A program made the translations under genes and the position numbers. Below, piece after piece: positions 31,686 through 43,025 of a DNA stretch of 64,000 nt (position 1 is the first letter of the stretch; every line of letters starts with the position of its first letter). The stretch is taken from contig JAKZAP010000022.1 of the NCBI GenBank assembly GCA_023053575.1, positions 16,100,518 through 16,164,517 on the forward strand, read 5' to 3'. The stretch is from Branchinecta lynchi. Its lineage: Eukaryota > Arthropoda > Branchiopoda > Anostraca > Branchinectidae. A model generated the notes under the pieces. It did no database searches. It saw only the letters and a list, made by a program, of their open reading frames with translations, and was not told the DNA's origin.

Positions 31686-33027
31686 CTACACACTTAAAAC
31701 TATCACCGATTCTGTAGTAATCGTATCTTCGGCAAGACTGTGTACGCAATGGAGGGAAGGTATAACTTGGTTGGTCTATCAGGGAAGGGTTAATCACAAA
31801 GCTTTTAACTTTCCAAAGCAGGGACCAGGCTTCCAAGGTCAGAAGAAAATTTACACAAATTAAAAAAAAAAATCCATTTTAAATACTCTTGATGACTATC
31901 TGTCCTTGCCGATGCAAAATCTTCGGCCTCTCCGGGTACCTAGCGGAAGAAAGGCAGAAGTGGTGTCACATCTGCTTCCAAAGGTCGCCGTGATTGGTTG
32001 ACGCAGGATTTGAGTCGTTCCGGACACGCTTACACCGAGTATTCGGGGCTGCACCGAAGCTAATAGCGCCATCCATGAGTCGATCGGTACAAATGACCAT
32101 ATTGTCCGCTTTAAAACCTATGCTGTTACGGATATACTACTTCATAATTGCATAGAAAATTCGAACAAAAACAAAACAGAACCATACCTTGAGCCGGGCA
32201 GTTCATTTTTAGTTCTGGTTCTAGTTCTTTTATTATTTTTAATACTTACACACATACATAATTAAACACTCCCGACAGAGAGAAATGTAACAGTAGGCAG
32301 AGAAAAAATAATAGTACTCACCAGTTCAAACTCACATGAAAATAACAATCATGATAAATAATAATAGTAATTAAAGAAGATGTGAGAGTGATTGAAAACT
32401 TGCACCACTTCCTTTCCACAGGCTGACTTCCTTTCGTGGGAGTATATAGTTCTTTTCAATTGCTTAATTACTTAAGCAGAAAATCAGCATTCCGTCCGAC
32501 GCCACTAAATGCAATGAGAAGCTAAGTGAACTTTGACTTTCTTTCTTTGTTCTGTTTCTCGAAGTCCCTCCATCTTCCGGGCAACAATAGAGATCCATTT
32601 ATTTATACATGCTCTGTCGACTTTCGTCATTTCCTGTTTAAAGTCCGAGTTTTTGTGAGGAAAATTACCTTATGGTACGTTTGAGGAGTTTTTGGCTCCC
32701 CTAGTGGGGTGTTGCTTGTTTTCGGAAGCGTTCTCCCCAGATCGGTCCCATCACTGGATCCTCTGGTGGCGCGATTCAGAACTACGAGGTTGGGCTCTGT
32801 CGCTCACTAGCAGAATAATCAAAGAGTCGGACAAATATTTAGCTGCTGTATGAACTCGTTGTAGATTGCCACGGAGGTACCGAGATCTCTGTTCGTTGGA
32901 TAACCTGTAGACTAAAATTGGTGATGGCGTCTGTTTCCAAATATTGGTGCTCAGGCGTGCTTCCGACTTGGTGCGCACCATGGTGTCATCTTGCTTTTTC
33001 ATTGAGTGTTTTTTTTTCTGTTTTTGT
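31686..33027. other. No confident gene; possible short minus-strand ORF
   Basis: Mostly AT-rich. On the minus strand from about 33002 to 32751 an 84-codon frame starts MKKQDDTMVRTKSEARLSTN. It is basic, has no known signature, and in the longer 198-aa frame is fused to a retrotransposon 3' UTR. I treat it as unproven. Confidence 0.3.
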
Positions 33028-33270
33028 GTGTAAGTAAGTAAGTAATAAATAAGTAATTCCTTTATGACCCGCCATTTTGAAAAGGCGGAGTAAATGAAGA
33101 AAATAAAGAGAATATACAAAACACGCAAAAAAAGACACTTAATTTTCAATCTTCGGTCAGGAAGCAGTGGACAACGTCGTGCGCTGGTTGCGCCCTGTTG
33201 TCCATGATTTTTGAAAGCGATGAGGAAACATCTAAAAGGGTAACACTTGCATCTTGAATTTTGAGTTTCT
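33028..33270 (-). mobile_element. Non-LTR retrotransposon 3' end, (TTAC)n tail family
   Basis: On the plus strand, (GTAA)n, GACCCGCCATTTTGAAAAGG and GGAGTAAATGAAG as at 2724-2836, here with about 130 bp more of upstream 3' UTR. No ORF2 coding remnant is clear. Confidence 0.6.
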
Positions 33271-34180
33271 CCGTGTTTGAAGTATTGTACTTTCTTTATT
33301 TCTTTTTCTCTCATCAATCCACTATTTAAACATGTATATTGGGTCACACATAATTATTATCATATTATGATATTATTGTGTAACAACAAGTATTTGGCAA
33401 TTTTGAATCCGGAGCGTTGGACAGGGTGTCATAGAGGCGATAAACTTAAGAGACAAAATAAATATAGAAATGGATGAGGAAAAGGGAAATAGTGGATGAG
33501 AGCTGTTATTGAAAGGCAAGATATGAGCGAAAGGGAAACTGAGAATGAATAAAGAAAAATATAACTATAATAACTTTCATGTTATCCGAAGGGTTGGCTT
33601 GACATTGCGGAAGACCTGGTATTCTGGGACGTGGGTAGGTGAACTGACTGGTGGGTGAACTGACGTGTTTTAGTGGTTTCACTGACGTTTGCCGAAAAAC
33701 TGGGTGAAGAGACGGGTGTATTAGACGAACCTGACCGGTAGGCGAACTGAGGTTTCACTGCATTCATGGGTCTGAGGACAGGAAACCTTTTGGATGTCAA
33801 AGCCAGCAACCCCTACGGTACATCGTCACTGCCACGGGTGTACCGGAAAACCGGGACGTTGAGCTTCGTAATTGGCGTCACAGGAAGTTGATGTTGTGAG
33901 AAATTGGTCTTTTGTCCGAAAAATTTGAGGAAGTTCTGACAATAGCGGGTTGTTGAGCCATCACGGTGGGCTCGTACGGTCAAACATACAAATGCTATGT
34001 TTTCTGCGTTCCTTTTTTCCTTGGTTGTCGAGGGATTCGGAGTGAATGGAAGCGGCTGGTTTTTGACGATGATTACGGGAGACACATATCCTTGGTCAGC
34101 ACTTGAAGACCACCCTCAGAGAAATGAGCGGTTTTCTTTTTGAAGTTCTGGTCTGGAAATGTCGGATGTCAGTGTGTAGC
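33271..34180. other. No gene recognised
   Basis: The region holds small ORFs only (33582-33809 and 33813-34085, minus strand) without signatures. Confidence 0.3.
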
Positions 34181-34349
34181 CACTGTAAAATGTTTCTCCG
34201 AGAAAGGATTAAGGTCAACTGTAGTATTTCCTACTGGGATTAATCTAGTCTCTACTGGGATAAGACTAGTCCGAATTATAAATACTCTTATCTCAGTAGA
34301 GACGATAATAATCCCAGTAGTAAATATTGCAAGATTATTTTTTACAGTG
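34181..34349. mobile_element. Palindromic MITE with CACTGTAAAA ends, copy 3
   Basis: CACTGTAAAATGTTTCTCCG at the left and TTTTTTACAGTG at the right, with GTCTCTACTGGGATAAGAC inverse to TCTTATCTCAGTAGAGAC. The TA edges seen in other copies are not preserved. Confidence 0.75.
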
Positions 34350-34614
34350 TGGGTTTCACCCCTCTCAAAGGTTATCATGAAATGGCACAAATAGGGCATT
34401 CAGTTCGATTGAGGTATTTATCTCTATCATAATCAGTGAGGCATTTTAAAAAGTCAAATACATAGGCTTGTTACAAACTGTCGTTTTAAACGTTTCCTTA
34501 CAAACTATCAACAGGATGAAAATGATAACATACAAATTATCATAAACACTCCTTGAGCTTCAGCTACAGTGCTTTTTCTTTCTTTTTTTTAAGTTACAGT
34601 GATTATCCATCGGT

Positions 34615-35420
34615 AATTTTTTCATCAATCAGCGAGTTAACTATAAGAGGAAACCACCAGTAATGACCACCAGTCGACCACCAGTCGTCTGTCAAGATGT
34701 ACCATCTGCAACAACGGTGAAAATTGGGGGTTACAGTTAACTTATATCTAAAATGGAATAGCCATGTATCCACTATGATTAGCAAAGCAACAACCGCCCT
34801 TAAAAGTTTTGCAAACCTTAACCCTAGGTTCACACGGAGCAAATTGCGGCGATGAACGAGATTTTTTAATCGCAGCGAAAGAAGATTTTTATCGCCTGTG
34901 TTTTCACACTGAATTTTCGTCGGCAACAGAATTTAACGCGAGAAATAATTAAAAATAACCCTTAAAATAATTAAAAATATTTAACTTTTCGAAAAGTGAA
35001 TCATCAAAAGGGTCGTCCATGTTGCTGTTGCGTGCATAAAATCGTACTGTCACCCGATATAAGTTGAATTTTCCCAACATTGAAAATCGCCAGACGAAGC
35101 AACAGAAATCGCAGATTTTGGCGACGAAAATCTCGGCGATGGCCGATATCGGCTCAGTGTGAACGTCTGTGTTAACCTAGGGTAAGAGGTTTCGACTGAG
35201 TGCCAAAGTCATGGTCCAGTGTTTCATGGTCTACATACGGCCACTGCTCGAATGCTGCGGCCCTGTATGGCACCCAAGGCTTAACCAGGAGCAAACCAAT
35301 TGGCAGGAAACCATTCAAAAAAGGTCTTTAAAAACTATTTTGGCGGATTATTACAAATCCTATACGTCCTTCATAAAATCCGATGACGAATTGCCGCCAG
35401 ACGCGCCTGAGGAACAATAA
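34615..35420 (+). pseudogene. Decayed non-LTR RT fragment split by a MITE
   Basis: Upstream of the MITE the frame encodes LYLKWNSHVSTMISKATTA and KSFANL; downstream it encodes RFRLSAKVMVQCFMVYIRP, LLECCGPVWHPRLNQEQ and QKRSLKTILADYYKSY. This is the post-catalytic part of a CR1-type RT ('LKW..H......KA...L', 'YI.P.LEY...VW.P.L', 'IQ.R....I'). The two parts rejoin in frame if the MITE is removed, so the MITE arrived after the RT. The catalytic core is missing. Confidence 0.75.
34822..35182. mobile_element. piggyBac-like MITE in a TTAA target
   Basis: CCCTAGGTTCACAC at the left and AACCTAGGG at the right, preceded by TTAA at 34818-34821 and followed by TAAG. The surrounding RT frame indicates a CTTAAG empty site, matching the TTAA preference of piggyBac; one T of the right TTAA appears lost. 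No transposase. Confidence 0.65.
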
Positions 35421-36045
35421 CAATCACACGTGAGATCTGGAGATAAGTTATCTGACGGGTGAATGAGCGATTAGGCTTGAGTCGCGCATTAACCCCGTGG
35501 AAAAGACAACCAGCACTCAGCACTGAAGTCGGAAGCTAGTAATGACAAACTTGATGACGCTTGACAGAACAAGAGTTGGGTAAGCAAAAAGAGGGGAAGA
35601 GGCCTTTTAAACAGTTTTAAACATGGTTAGGCCTGAGAGAAATTGAAAAGAGCAAAACAAACCTGGGTAAAGGTAGACAAAGAAGTAACATGTCATTGTT
35701 TTCTTTACGATAGCGCATCTAGCGGCAAAAAAATAACTAATCTGAGACGAATTTTATGAGGGGCGTACCAGCAAGCACTGGAAGAATTAGGGATAAGAAC
35801 CCTTGTGTCGCGTCGGCACGATCTCACAATGAAATTCGGACTAAAGTGCCTTGCGTCGGAAATGCACCGTGAGATTTTGCCACCCGAAGATGAAAAAAGA
35901 ATGGATACTCGCCCAACAAGGAGTATCTCAAGGGCAGCTAAGAAAGCTGAGCTAATGAACCCGCCCGCTCACAGCAGTGAACGACATTTGAACTCATTTG
36001 TGTCTTATTTTATCCGCAATTTTAATGTGAATTAACCAAATTGAA
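35421..36045. other. No gene recognised
   Basis: The plus ORF at 35805-36035 (76 aa, basic) has no recognised signature. It could be part of an old transposon. Confidence 0.3.
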
Positions 36046-36345
36046 ATGAATTTGATGCGTTATTCTCAGCCGTTTAAGTTGTGTTTTTTCGTTAGTATTT
36101 TTTTGGATAGTTAGTAGTGATTCTGGTTGAAAATGTGTTATTTTTATTTATTTTTTTGGTTGGGCGTCCCAGACCGAGTAACTCAAGCTCCTTTCTTTCT
36201 TTCTTTCCTATTTCTCTTTATTTTTGTCGAAGTTTTTTTTGTTGTCGATGTTTTGTTTCGTGGGTAATTAGTCCCTTACAGGTGCCTCTGGGCATTGAAG
36301 ATTCTAGTTTTTTTTAGTAAACCCTTCATTCATTCAAATTGTAAT
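36046..36345 (+). mobile_element. Non-LTR retrotransposon 3' end, (ATTC)n tail family
   Basis: Starts at the last codons of ORF2 (EFDALFSAV then TAA), followed by the 3' UTR (GGGCGTCCCAGACCGAGTAA, GTAATTAGTCCCTTACAGGT) and (ATTC)n at 36330-36340. It matches the minus-strand element at 39139-40320 closely. A severe 5' truncation. Confidence 0.8.
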
Positions 36346-36518
36346 TTGACAATCCCGTGCATTTTGTATTATCAGAATTTTGGGAATAAATGAATTGTAA
36401 TTGCAATTGTAAATACGAAACTCGGCATTTACTACATGCATTTATATTTACGTACCAAGAAGCTTTTCGCTTGTTTTTTTATAATAAAAATACTAAACTA
36501 GATCTAGATCAGTTAAAA

Positions 36519-36716
36519 TGATTTGGTAGCGATATTTCGGCCCTCCTTGGCAACGGTCCTCGTCAGGATGTTGAACGTCAGGGACATGCCTGCCAGGTTC
36601 GTTCTCTGACGTCTCTGACGTTCAGCAGGCTGACGAGGACCCTTGCCAAGAAGGGCTGAAATATCGCTGCCAAAGCATCGTAGCTGACGTATCCGTTTTA
36701 TTCATTGTTGAATATA
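36519..36716. mobile_element. Foldback element, copy 4
   Basis: GGCAACGGTCCTCGTCAGG (left) and CTGACGAGGACCCTTGCCAA (right) with ATATTTCGG and ATATCGCTG blocks in inverse. The loop is filled with GACGTCTCTGACGTTC-type repeats unlike other copies. Confidence 0.75.
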
Positions 36717-37309
36717 AAAAATATTAGTTGATTCAGTAATATGAAGACAAATGGTGCGAAATATTTGAAGATCTACAACACTTACTTTTCATTGTTCCAT
36801 CCGATGCCCCTGAATATTGACTTGAAATTAAACACCGAATTTATTTAGCTCAAAGGCTCGGTTGGTTCCTGTTTTGAGACGGATTGTAGTATTGCTATAT
36901 CGTCATAACAATATACCTTCTCCTGTCTACGAAAGGTAGACTATCATATATATATATAAGATCAGATAAGATAAGATTTATTTACACTAAGAGCCAAAGG
37001 CCATGGCAAAGACATGAAAAATCAACACAAATAAACAAAAATAATACCTTCTATAAGCACCATCCCTATGGGCTAGGCCTACCCTGAGGAACCTCACCAA
37101 CTGTTTAATACTGACAAAACAACTATTTCCCACGACCCCACACATCCCTTGATCTACACCCTCTTTCATTTACTCCAAAGATTTCTAACCCAAGTTCACT
37201 AAAATTTTCGCATCCACACAACAAATGTTTCAAATTCTAATCCACACTACTCACAAATTGGACATGAGTAAGGACCAGACCGACCCTTTGCCCTCCCAGT
37301 ATACCGCCT

Positions 37310-37420
37310 TCTTTATTCAAACAATGTTTACAACGGATATACGTCAGCTACGATTCTTCATCAGCGATGTTTCAAAAATTTTTCAAAGTCAGCATGGGCT
37401 CAAAGAGTATTTATACCGCC
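37310..37420. mobile_element. Foldback family, internally deleted
   Basis: The outer left arm (AAACAATGTTTACAACGGAT, CAGCTACGATTCTTC) joins directly to the outer right end (AAAGTCAGCATGGGCTCAAA). The conserved CCCTTGCCAAG core and the loop are missing. Confidence 0.6.
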
Positions 37421-37522
37421 TTCTCTCTCCAAGAGACAGACTGTCTGCCCTACAACTAATCAAATCCTTTATTTCCTCCCTTTTCAATCCCGCTTTAAAA
37501 TAAACTTCCTCCCCAATCAGGT

Positions 37523-37612
37523 GAAGACCGGCATTCCTAGAAGACCCGATTGTCTGGGTGAGAATCCCGTAAATATTCCTCCTTGGGATCCCACCGAAAC
37601 ATTTTGTCTTGA
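37523..37612 (+). mobile_element. Diverged HINE terminal block
   Basis: GATTGTCTGGGTGAG, CCTTGGGATCCCACCGAAAC and TTTTGTCTTGATCC resemble the 3' terminal block of the 137-bp HINE family (TTTTGGGATCCCATCGAAAC, GGTCTT). No repeat units are attached. It lies about 50 bp upstream of the exon. Confidence 0.45.
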
Positions 37613-37664
37613 TCCCTGATGCTTTCAAATGTGAGGATCTGGATTCACCTTTTGCCTTTTCCAG

Positions 37665-37844
37665 GAAATGTCAAAACTAGACGGTAGCGACTACCGGCGG
37701 AAACTTGCAGAATTGGCAGGAAGATTGCATGATTTTCAGATTTCAAAACTTAGCAGACCAAGGAAAGGCTGTGGCTCTGCTTTCGCCCCGAGCCCAACTC
37801 CGAGCGAGATGAGTGTGTATGGATTCACTAAGTCCCAGTCTATG
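37665..37844 (+). CDS. Candidate internal coding exon of an unrecognised host gene
   Basis: A pyrimidine tract ending CTTTTCCAG precedes, and a consensus donor ATG|GTGAGT follows. The 180-bp exon is fully open in one frame (60 codons, phase 0 at both ends) and encodes a charged peptide: MSKLDGSDYRRKLAELAGRL near the start, a Ser/Pro-rich middle (SAFAPSPTPSEMS) and YGFTKSQSM at the end. Phase symmetry, splice sites and non-repetitive codon use support a real exon. ATG at 37668 could be a start, but the frame is open before it. I do not recognise the protein. The next candidate on this strand is 61238-61327, also phase 0/0. Confidence 0.55.
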
Positions 37845-38869
37845 GTGAGTCCATTTAGTTCATTCGTACAATCCGTCGAAGAATGTTCTTTCCCCTCCCC
37901 CATTTGCTGACCTTGTATTTTATGACCGAAACGGAGATTCGCGTCAGAAGTTTTCGTCAATTCTATGGACAGACAAATTACACAGTCAATATAATTTATA
38001 CGATCATTTGTAAATGAAAGAGACAATAGTTGCGTTTTTGATCAGAATTCTCCGTTCCGAATTCTCGCTTCCGAATTCCCGATTCTCGTACAAATTACCG
38101 TTTTTGCTCCTCCGACTTGTCCATTCTCGCTTTTAGCAACTAATTTTTTCGCAACTAATAGAGGAACAACCAGTTCGACTGAGAAAGCGGGGACTACTGG
38201 AAAGAAAACTAATAGCGTTTTTCCGCCTTCGGGTAAAGTGTTTATGGCTCGAAAAGAGTTTCTTGCGTTCGTTTGGATCCTTTTTGCACAGGTTCAGGTT
38301 CTTATTAATAACAAACTAAATAACAAAATGTCCAGAGCCCGGCTGAGAAGACAAATTCGTAATGCACGGGACGGAAAGACTTCTTTAAATAAATACAACA
38401 TTTATACTTCACTACATGCCATTCATACAAATGGAAATATGCGTATTCCCCCGTCAGCACCCGGTCCCCAACACCACCCGTTGACGCGTCCAGCGAAACA
38501 AACAACAAAAAATAAAATAAAAGATAACAAGAACCGAGGAAAAGTGATCTCAGTCCAAGGAAGGATCCTGGACTGAGTATTTACATTCCCCTGTTTCAGT
38601 ATCTTCAAAACCAGATAAAAATGGGAACAAACTTAACCTCCCAAAAGCAATCCGCATCAACTAACAACAACTCACTTATCACGAAACAAATCCTCAATAT
38701 AACAACATAAATTTAAGTTTACGTTTGATTGTTTGAATTGACTGTGAAATGTCCAAATTAGAAGTATAAATATTCCAATTCCGAATTACTGAGTTTTGAA
38801 GCGAAAATTTCGATACCACAAAATGGTAAAGATTGAGACTTTATCTGGACTTTATTTTTGTTTCCAGAC
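37845..38869. other. No second exon recognised; basic ORF
   Basis: The plus ORF at 38238-38576 (112 aa, Arg/Lys/Asn-rich; SRARLRRQIRNARDGKTSLN) has no family signature. It may be intronic chance sequence. Nothing else is supported. Confidence 0.3.
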
Positions 38870-38955
38870 ATTTTGAATTCCCGCAAAAACTAGCAAAATG
38901 CAGGCAGACCGACAGACAGACAGAAATTACCATCGCTATATGGCACTTGAGTAAT
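38870..38955 (+). mobile_element. Terminal fragment of the array-type HINE, split by insertion
   Basis: CAGACCGACAGACAGACAGA, CATCGCTATATGGCACTTGA and GTAA match the end at 29780-29838. The second hairpin half (GCTCAAATGCCAT) resumes at 40335, so 1.4 kb has been inserted in the hairpin loop. Confidence 0.65.
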
Positions 38956-39138
38956 GGTGGGTTTACACACTGCGCAAAATCCGAGCGTATTTTACGCACG
39001 TTTTGAGCTTCAAAACATTTCTGGCAATACGGACGTATTAGAGAAATCGGTCAGTTTTGTATTTAAATACGTCCGTATTGCTAGAAATCTTTTCAAGCTC
39101 AAAACGTGCATAAAATACGCTCGGATTTTACGCAGTGT
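38956..39138. mobile_element. Palindromic MITE, right end overwritten
   Basis: TTTACACACTGCGCAAAATC, GCGTATTTTACGCACG and CAATACGGACGTA on the left are mirrored by TACGTCCGTATTG, CGTGCATAAAATACGC and GATTTTACGCAGTGTGAA on the right. The final few bases merge with the (GAAT)n tail of the adjoining retrotransposon. Confidence 0.75.
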
Positions 39139-40320
39139 GAATGAATGAATGAATGAACGAAGGGTTTATTAAAAAAAAATTGGAATCTTCAATGCCCAGA
39201 GGCGAACCTGTAAGGGACTAATTACCCTCAAAACAAAACATTAATAAAAACAAAACTTCGACAAAAACAAAGGAAAAAAGGGAAAGAAAGAAATAAAGGA
39301 GCTTGACTTACGCGGTCTGGGACGCCCAACCAGAAAATCAACCAAAAACAAACTCATTTTCAACCAGAATCACCACTAACTATCCAAAACAAAAACTTAA
39401 TGATAAAACACAACTTAAACGGCTGAGAATAACGCATCAAATTCATATACAGCAAAACAATGAACCTTTAACATGCTACGAAAATCTAGTAAAACACTAC
39501 ATGACCTTAACTCTGTCGACAAACCTTCCCATACTAAAGGCCCAACATGTCTAATGCTAAATCTCGATCTACTAGTTACTACAACCGGCCTACGGATGAG
39601 CTGCGAACTACGAGTTCCATGTTCGTGAAAAGATGACGCACGGGAAAAATACTGAGAAAAGCACTGGGGTAAAACTTCATTGTAATGTTTGTACATAAAT
39701 AAAGCGTCATAAAACTTACAAATTCCCGCAAAAGGTAAAATGTGAAGCTCCTGATAACGGTGTCTTACGGAAATATTTCGACCATCACCGGACAATACTC
39801 TTATTGCCATATTCTGTATCACACGTAAAGGAGTAAGGTGGCTTACAAAAGTTTTTGTCCATGCCAGACAACAATATAACAGATACGGATGCACCATTGA
39901 AAAATATAACATTCTTAATATATTCTGAGGGAAAATATGTTTAAGTTTTCTAATAATTCCAACATTCCTGGCTAATTTACTACTAATACATGCAATATGA
40001 TTTTTGAAACTTAAACATTCATCAATAATAACTCCAAGGTAACGAGTACTTGCACTACGTTTAATTGTTTGACCACCAACTTTTATATCAATTATCCAAG
40101 GATAATAATTCGAACTTCTACCATATATTACAAAACAAGATTTCGTATGGTTCAATTTCAACTTGTTAACTCTCATCCACTTTTCAATGTATTGCATATT
40201 TTGTGCCGTAACTTCTAATAGTTCATTTTCGGTCCTAGCAGCTACAGTCAAATGCGAATCGTCAGCGAAACACGGCAAAATCGCTTTAACATCATCACTA
40301 ACACAAGTATTTGTATATGT
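39139..40320 (-). mobile_element. 5'-truncated non-LTR retrotransposon, (ATTC)n tail family
   Basis: Minus strand: an ORF2 remnant from about 40320 to 39415, a 3' UTR of about 260 bp and an (ATTC)n tail at 39139-39160. A second, shorter copy is at 36046-36345. Loss of the 5' part follows the usual incomplete reverse transcription. Confidence 0.8.
39415..40320 (-). pseudogene. ORF2 C-terminal half, RT from FADD onward
   Basis: An open frame of at least 287 codons from 40278; the frame also reads VSDDVKAILP just upstream. It starts at the RT catalytic motif CFADDSHLTV and runs through the RT thumb (YIEKWMRVNKLKLNHTKSCF, RYLGVIIDECLSFKNHI) and the C-terminal domain (YLLYCCLAWTKTF, VIQNMAIRVLSG) to LRSCSVLLDFRSMLK. 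The endonuclease and most of the RT are absent, so it cannot be functional alone. No internal stop occurs in the remaining part, so insertion is recent. CR1/L2/Jockey group; distinct from the ORF2 at 23252. Confidence 0.85.
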
Positions 40321-40332
40321 ATTTGTAAATGG

Positions 40333-40352
40333 ACGATAAGCTCAAATGCCAT
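40333..40352 (+). mobile_element. Right hairpin half of the split array-type HINE end
   Basis: TAAGCTCAAATGCCATACAA completes the hairpin whose left half is at 38940-38952. TAA occurs at both borders of the inserted block. Confidence 0.55.
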
Positions 40353-40997
40353 ACAAAAACAGACTAAAGAGCGAGTTTAAATTTGTGGCTCGACTGCGTG
40401 GCCCACGATTGTGTCGTAAAAAAACGCCTTAAAGCGGGCCACAAAAAATGGTATTTCTACCACATACACAATGCTAACCATCCTTACTGTCACTATGAAT
40501 GTTTAACACCACTAAAAACACCGTAAAACAATGAGCAAATAAAAAAAAAACCCAACAAATTTCCTAGGTTTGAAATAACTCTGTCTGGACTAAATCTCAG
40601 CCGATTATCCCGGACAGCTGTTATGGCACGTACGGAGCCAAAGGTCAAAATAATAATTTCCATCTAATGCTCCAACTGTTTATTACAAATACAAATAAAT
40701 TAACAAACCAAGACCAGTGTGGTACCTCTGAAGACATACACAAATTATCAATTAGGTCTTATAATTCTTTGCTAATCAATCCTGGAAAATCTCGTCATCT
40801 AGAAAAGAAGACTTTCGGTGTGGGTTTTTTCTCGAGCCGAAACAGTAACCCGGCAATCGCGTTCAGTTCAAAATAAACCTGTGGCATGCGATTACTAAGA
40901 AAAGGTAAGCTGAATGTTTGGATTAGGACTCTAAGTCATGGTAGAAATGCCGATGCACAGATGAACAACAAACCTTCGAGGACAAGCCACCAGGATT
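40353..40997. other. No gene recognised
   Basis: AT-rich sequence with a short ORF at 40667-40876 without signature. No repeat that I can match. Confidence 0.3.
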
Positions 40998-42400
40998 ATT
41001 GGGATCCCAAAACGTAAGTGGAGGGATACCTATGACATCGCAAAAGTTGTCCGTCTGTCCGTCCGTCCGTCCGTCCGTCCGTCTGTAAGCACGATAACTC
41101 TCGAAGGGAATGAGATATTTTGATGAAACTTGGTGTGAGGGTTCGTTGGGTCGTCGGACCAGTCAAGTTCGTAGATGGGCTTTGTAGCTCTACATTTAGG
41201 GGTGGGGGAGGGGATTCGAATTAAGGGACAAACAAAATATTTTGAAACAGCTAATGTGATAGTCGATTATGGGGTAAGAAGACATGCTGAACACGATGGT
41301 GAAAACTATTTTGTCATCGGACAAGTGGTTCGCCCGGAATCCGGCCAAAACCGGAAAGTTTGTTGAAAGTAAAAGTTTTATTTGAAGTTGATTAGATGTT
41401 CGATTTAGGGGTAGGAAGACATGCTGAAGACGATGGTGAAAATTATTTTCTCGACGGACAAGTATTTGGCCCGGAATCCGGCCCAAACCGGAAAGTTTGT
41501 TGAAAGTAAAAGTTTTATTTGAAATTGATTAGATGTTCGATTTAGGGGTAGGAAGACATGCTGAAGACGACGTTGAAAACTATTTTCTCGACGGACAAGT
41601 ATTTCGCCCGGAATCCGGCCCAAACCGGAAAGTTTGTTGAAAGTAAAAGTTTTATTTGAAGTTGATTAGATGTTCGATTTAGAGGTAGGAAGACATGCTG
41701 AAGACGATGGTGAAAACTATTTTCTGGACGGACAAGTACTTCGACCGGAATCCGGCCCAAACCGGAAAGTTTGTCAAAATTAAAAGTTTTATTTGGAGTT
41801 GATTAGATGTTCGATTTAGGGCAAGAAGACATGCTGAACACTTATGTGAAAACAATTTTCTACCCGGACATGTAGTTCGTCCGGAATCCGGCCAAAACCG
41901 GAAATCTGTTGGAAGTCAAAGTTTTATTTCTAGTTGATTAGATAAGCGATTTAGGGGTAAGAAGAGATGCTGAGTCCCTGTATGCCAATCATATTTTACC
42001 CGGACATATAGTTCGACCGGAATCCGGCTGGAATCGGAAAATTTGTTATAAGCTAAATTTCTATTTGAAGGTGATTAGATGTTCATTACTGGGGAAAGAA
42101 GATACCCTGATTTCGTCTTTGAGCTTTCTTTTTTCGCCGGACAAGTAGTTCTGGAGTTCGGCCGGAACCGGGAAATTGGCAGAAGCGGCAGGAAGTTTTC
42201 GTCAAAACAGATATGACTTATAGGGGTAAACACACATGCTGAACATGCTCTCAGGTGATTAGCTATTTGGCCTTAATCTGTTTCTGAATTTTAATTGTAA
42301 AAATGTTCAAGGAGTCTTGCGAAGACTGGATCTGGCTAAGACAAGACCCAGTTGTCTGGATCAGATACTGAATTTTTGGGATCCCATCGAAACCTTTGGT
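40998..42400 (+). mobile_element. HINE/pearl-like element, 137-bp repeat family, copy 3
   Basis: Begins ATTATTGGGATCCCAAAACG, followed by a longer (GTCC)n microsatellite (41049-41081) than in copy 2, the same leader and the same order of about seven 137-bp units, and ends TTTTTGGGATCCCATCGAAA with CCTTTGGTCTT. Sequence and unit order follow copy 2 closely, so the two share a recent source. No protein is encoded. Confidence 0.8.
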
Positions 42401-42799
42401 CTTTTTATAAAAGCCACGACATGCTGGCATTGCTCACAGACATCAAATTAATCAGAAGTAAGCTGACACATGAAATATCTCCGACAGCAACTTGTCCAAC
42501 AATACCTCTGATTTACCTTAGTTATCTAGGGTAGTTTGGGTAATTGCACATGATACATTCGCTTCCTGGTGGCCACACATTCCTCGCAAGAACAGTAAAA
42601 GCCATAAGCTCCGAGCTAAACACGGGGTAATGCTAATTGGGGTGTATACGTCATGCCAGCCGCCTCTTTTGTTCTGGACAGTAGGCATGCTTGCTAGACT
42701 TATACGTAATGGATGAGGTGAAGGAGGCAGTAAAGACGGTTGGAATGGCCGGCCCAGGGGGGAGGGATGGTGCAAGCTACCCCCTCCCCCTCCGGTCCG

Positions 42800-43025
42800 C
42801 GTATTCGGCACTTCAAATATATTTACCCACGCTATGTTTTACAACAATAGATAGTGGAGTAGAAAGATCATAAGCAAAGAAAAAAAAAATTACAGAACGT
42901 TTGATACATCTACTATCAATCAGAACAGTAGAAGTTAGTCTAATTAGCCGGTGACATACGTAAACTAGAATTCTGACGGAAATCAGTATTTGAAATGCTA
43001 GTAAATGTAACAACATTAAGAACAA
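42800..43025 (-). mobile_element. Non-LTR 3' UTR fragment, same family as 3715-4288
   Basis: ATGTTTTACAACAATAGATAGTG, AGTAGAA, TCTAATTAGCCGGTGACATA in the order seen at 3735-3880. No ORF2 sequence remains. Confidence 0.5.

Noticed and set aside
32751..33347. 198-aa minus-strand ORF
   Set aside because: Its middle is the (TTAC)n-family retrotransposon 3' UTR read through; the only distinct part is an 84-codon end with no signature.
41049..41081. (GTCC)n as an independent microsatellite
   Set aside because: It sits at the same place in each HINE copy and is part of the element.
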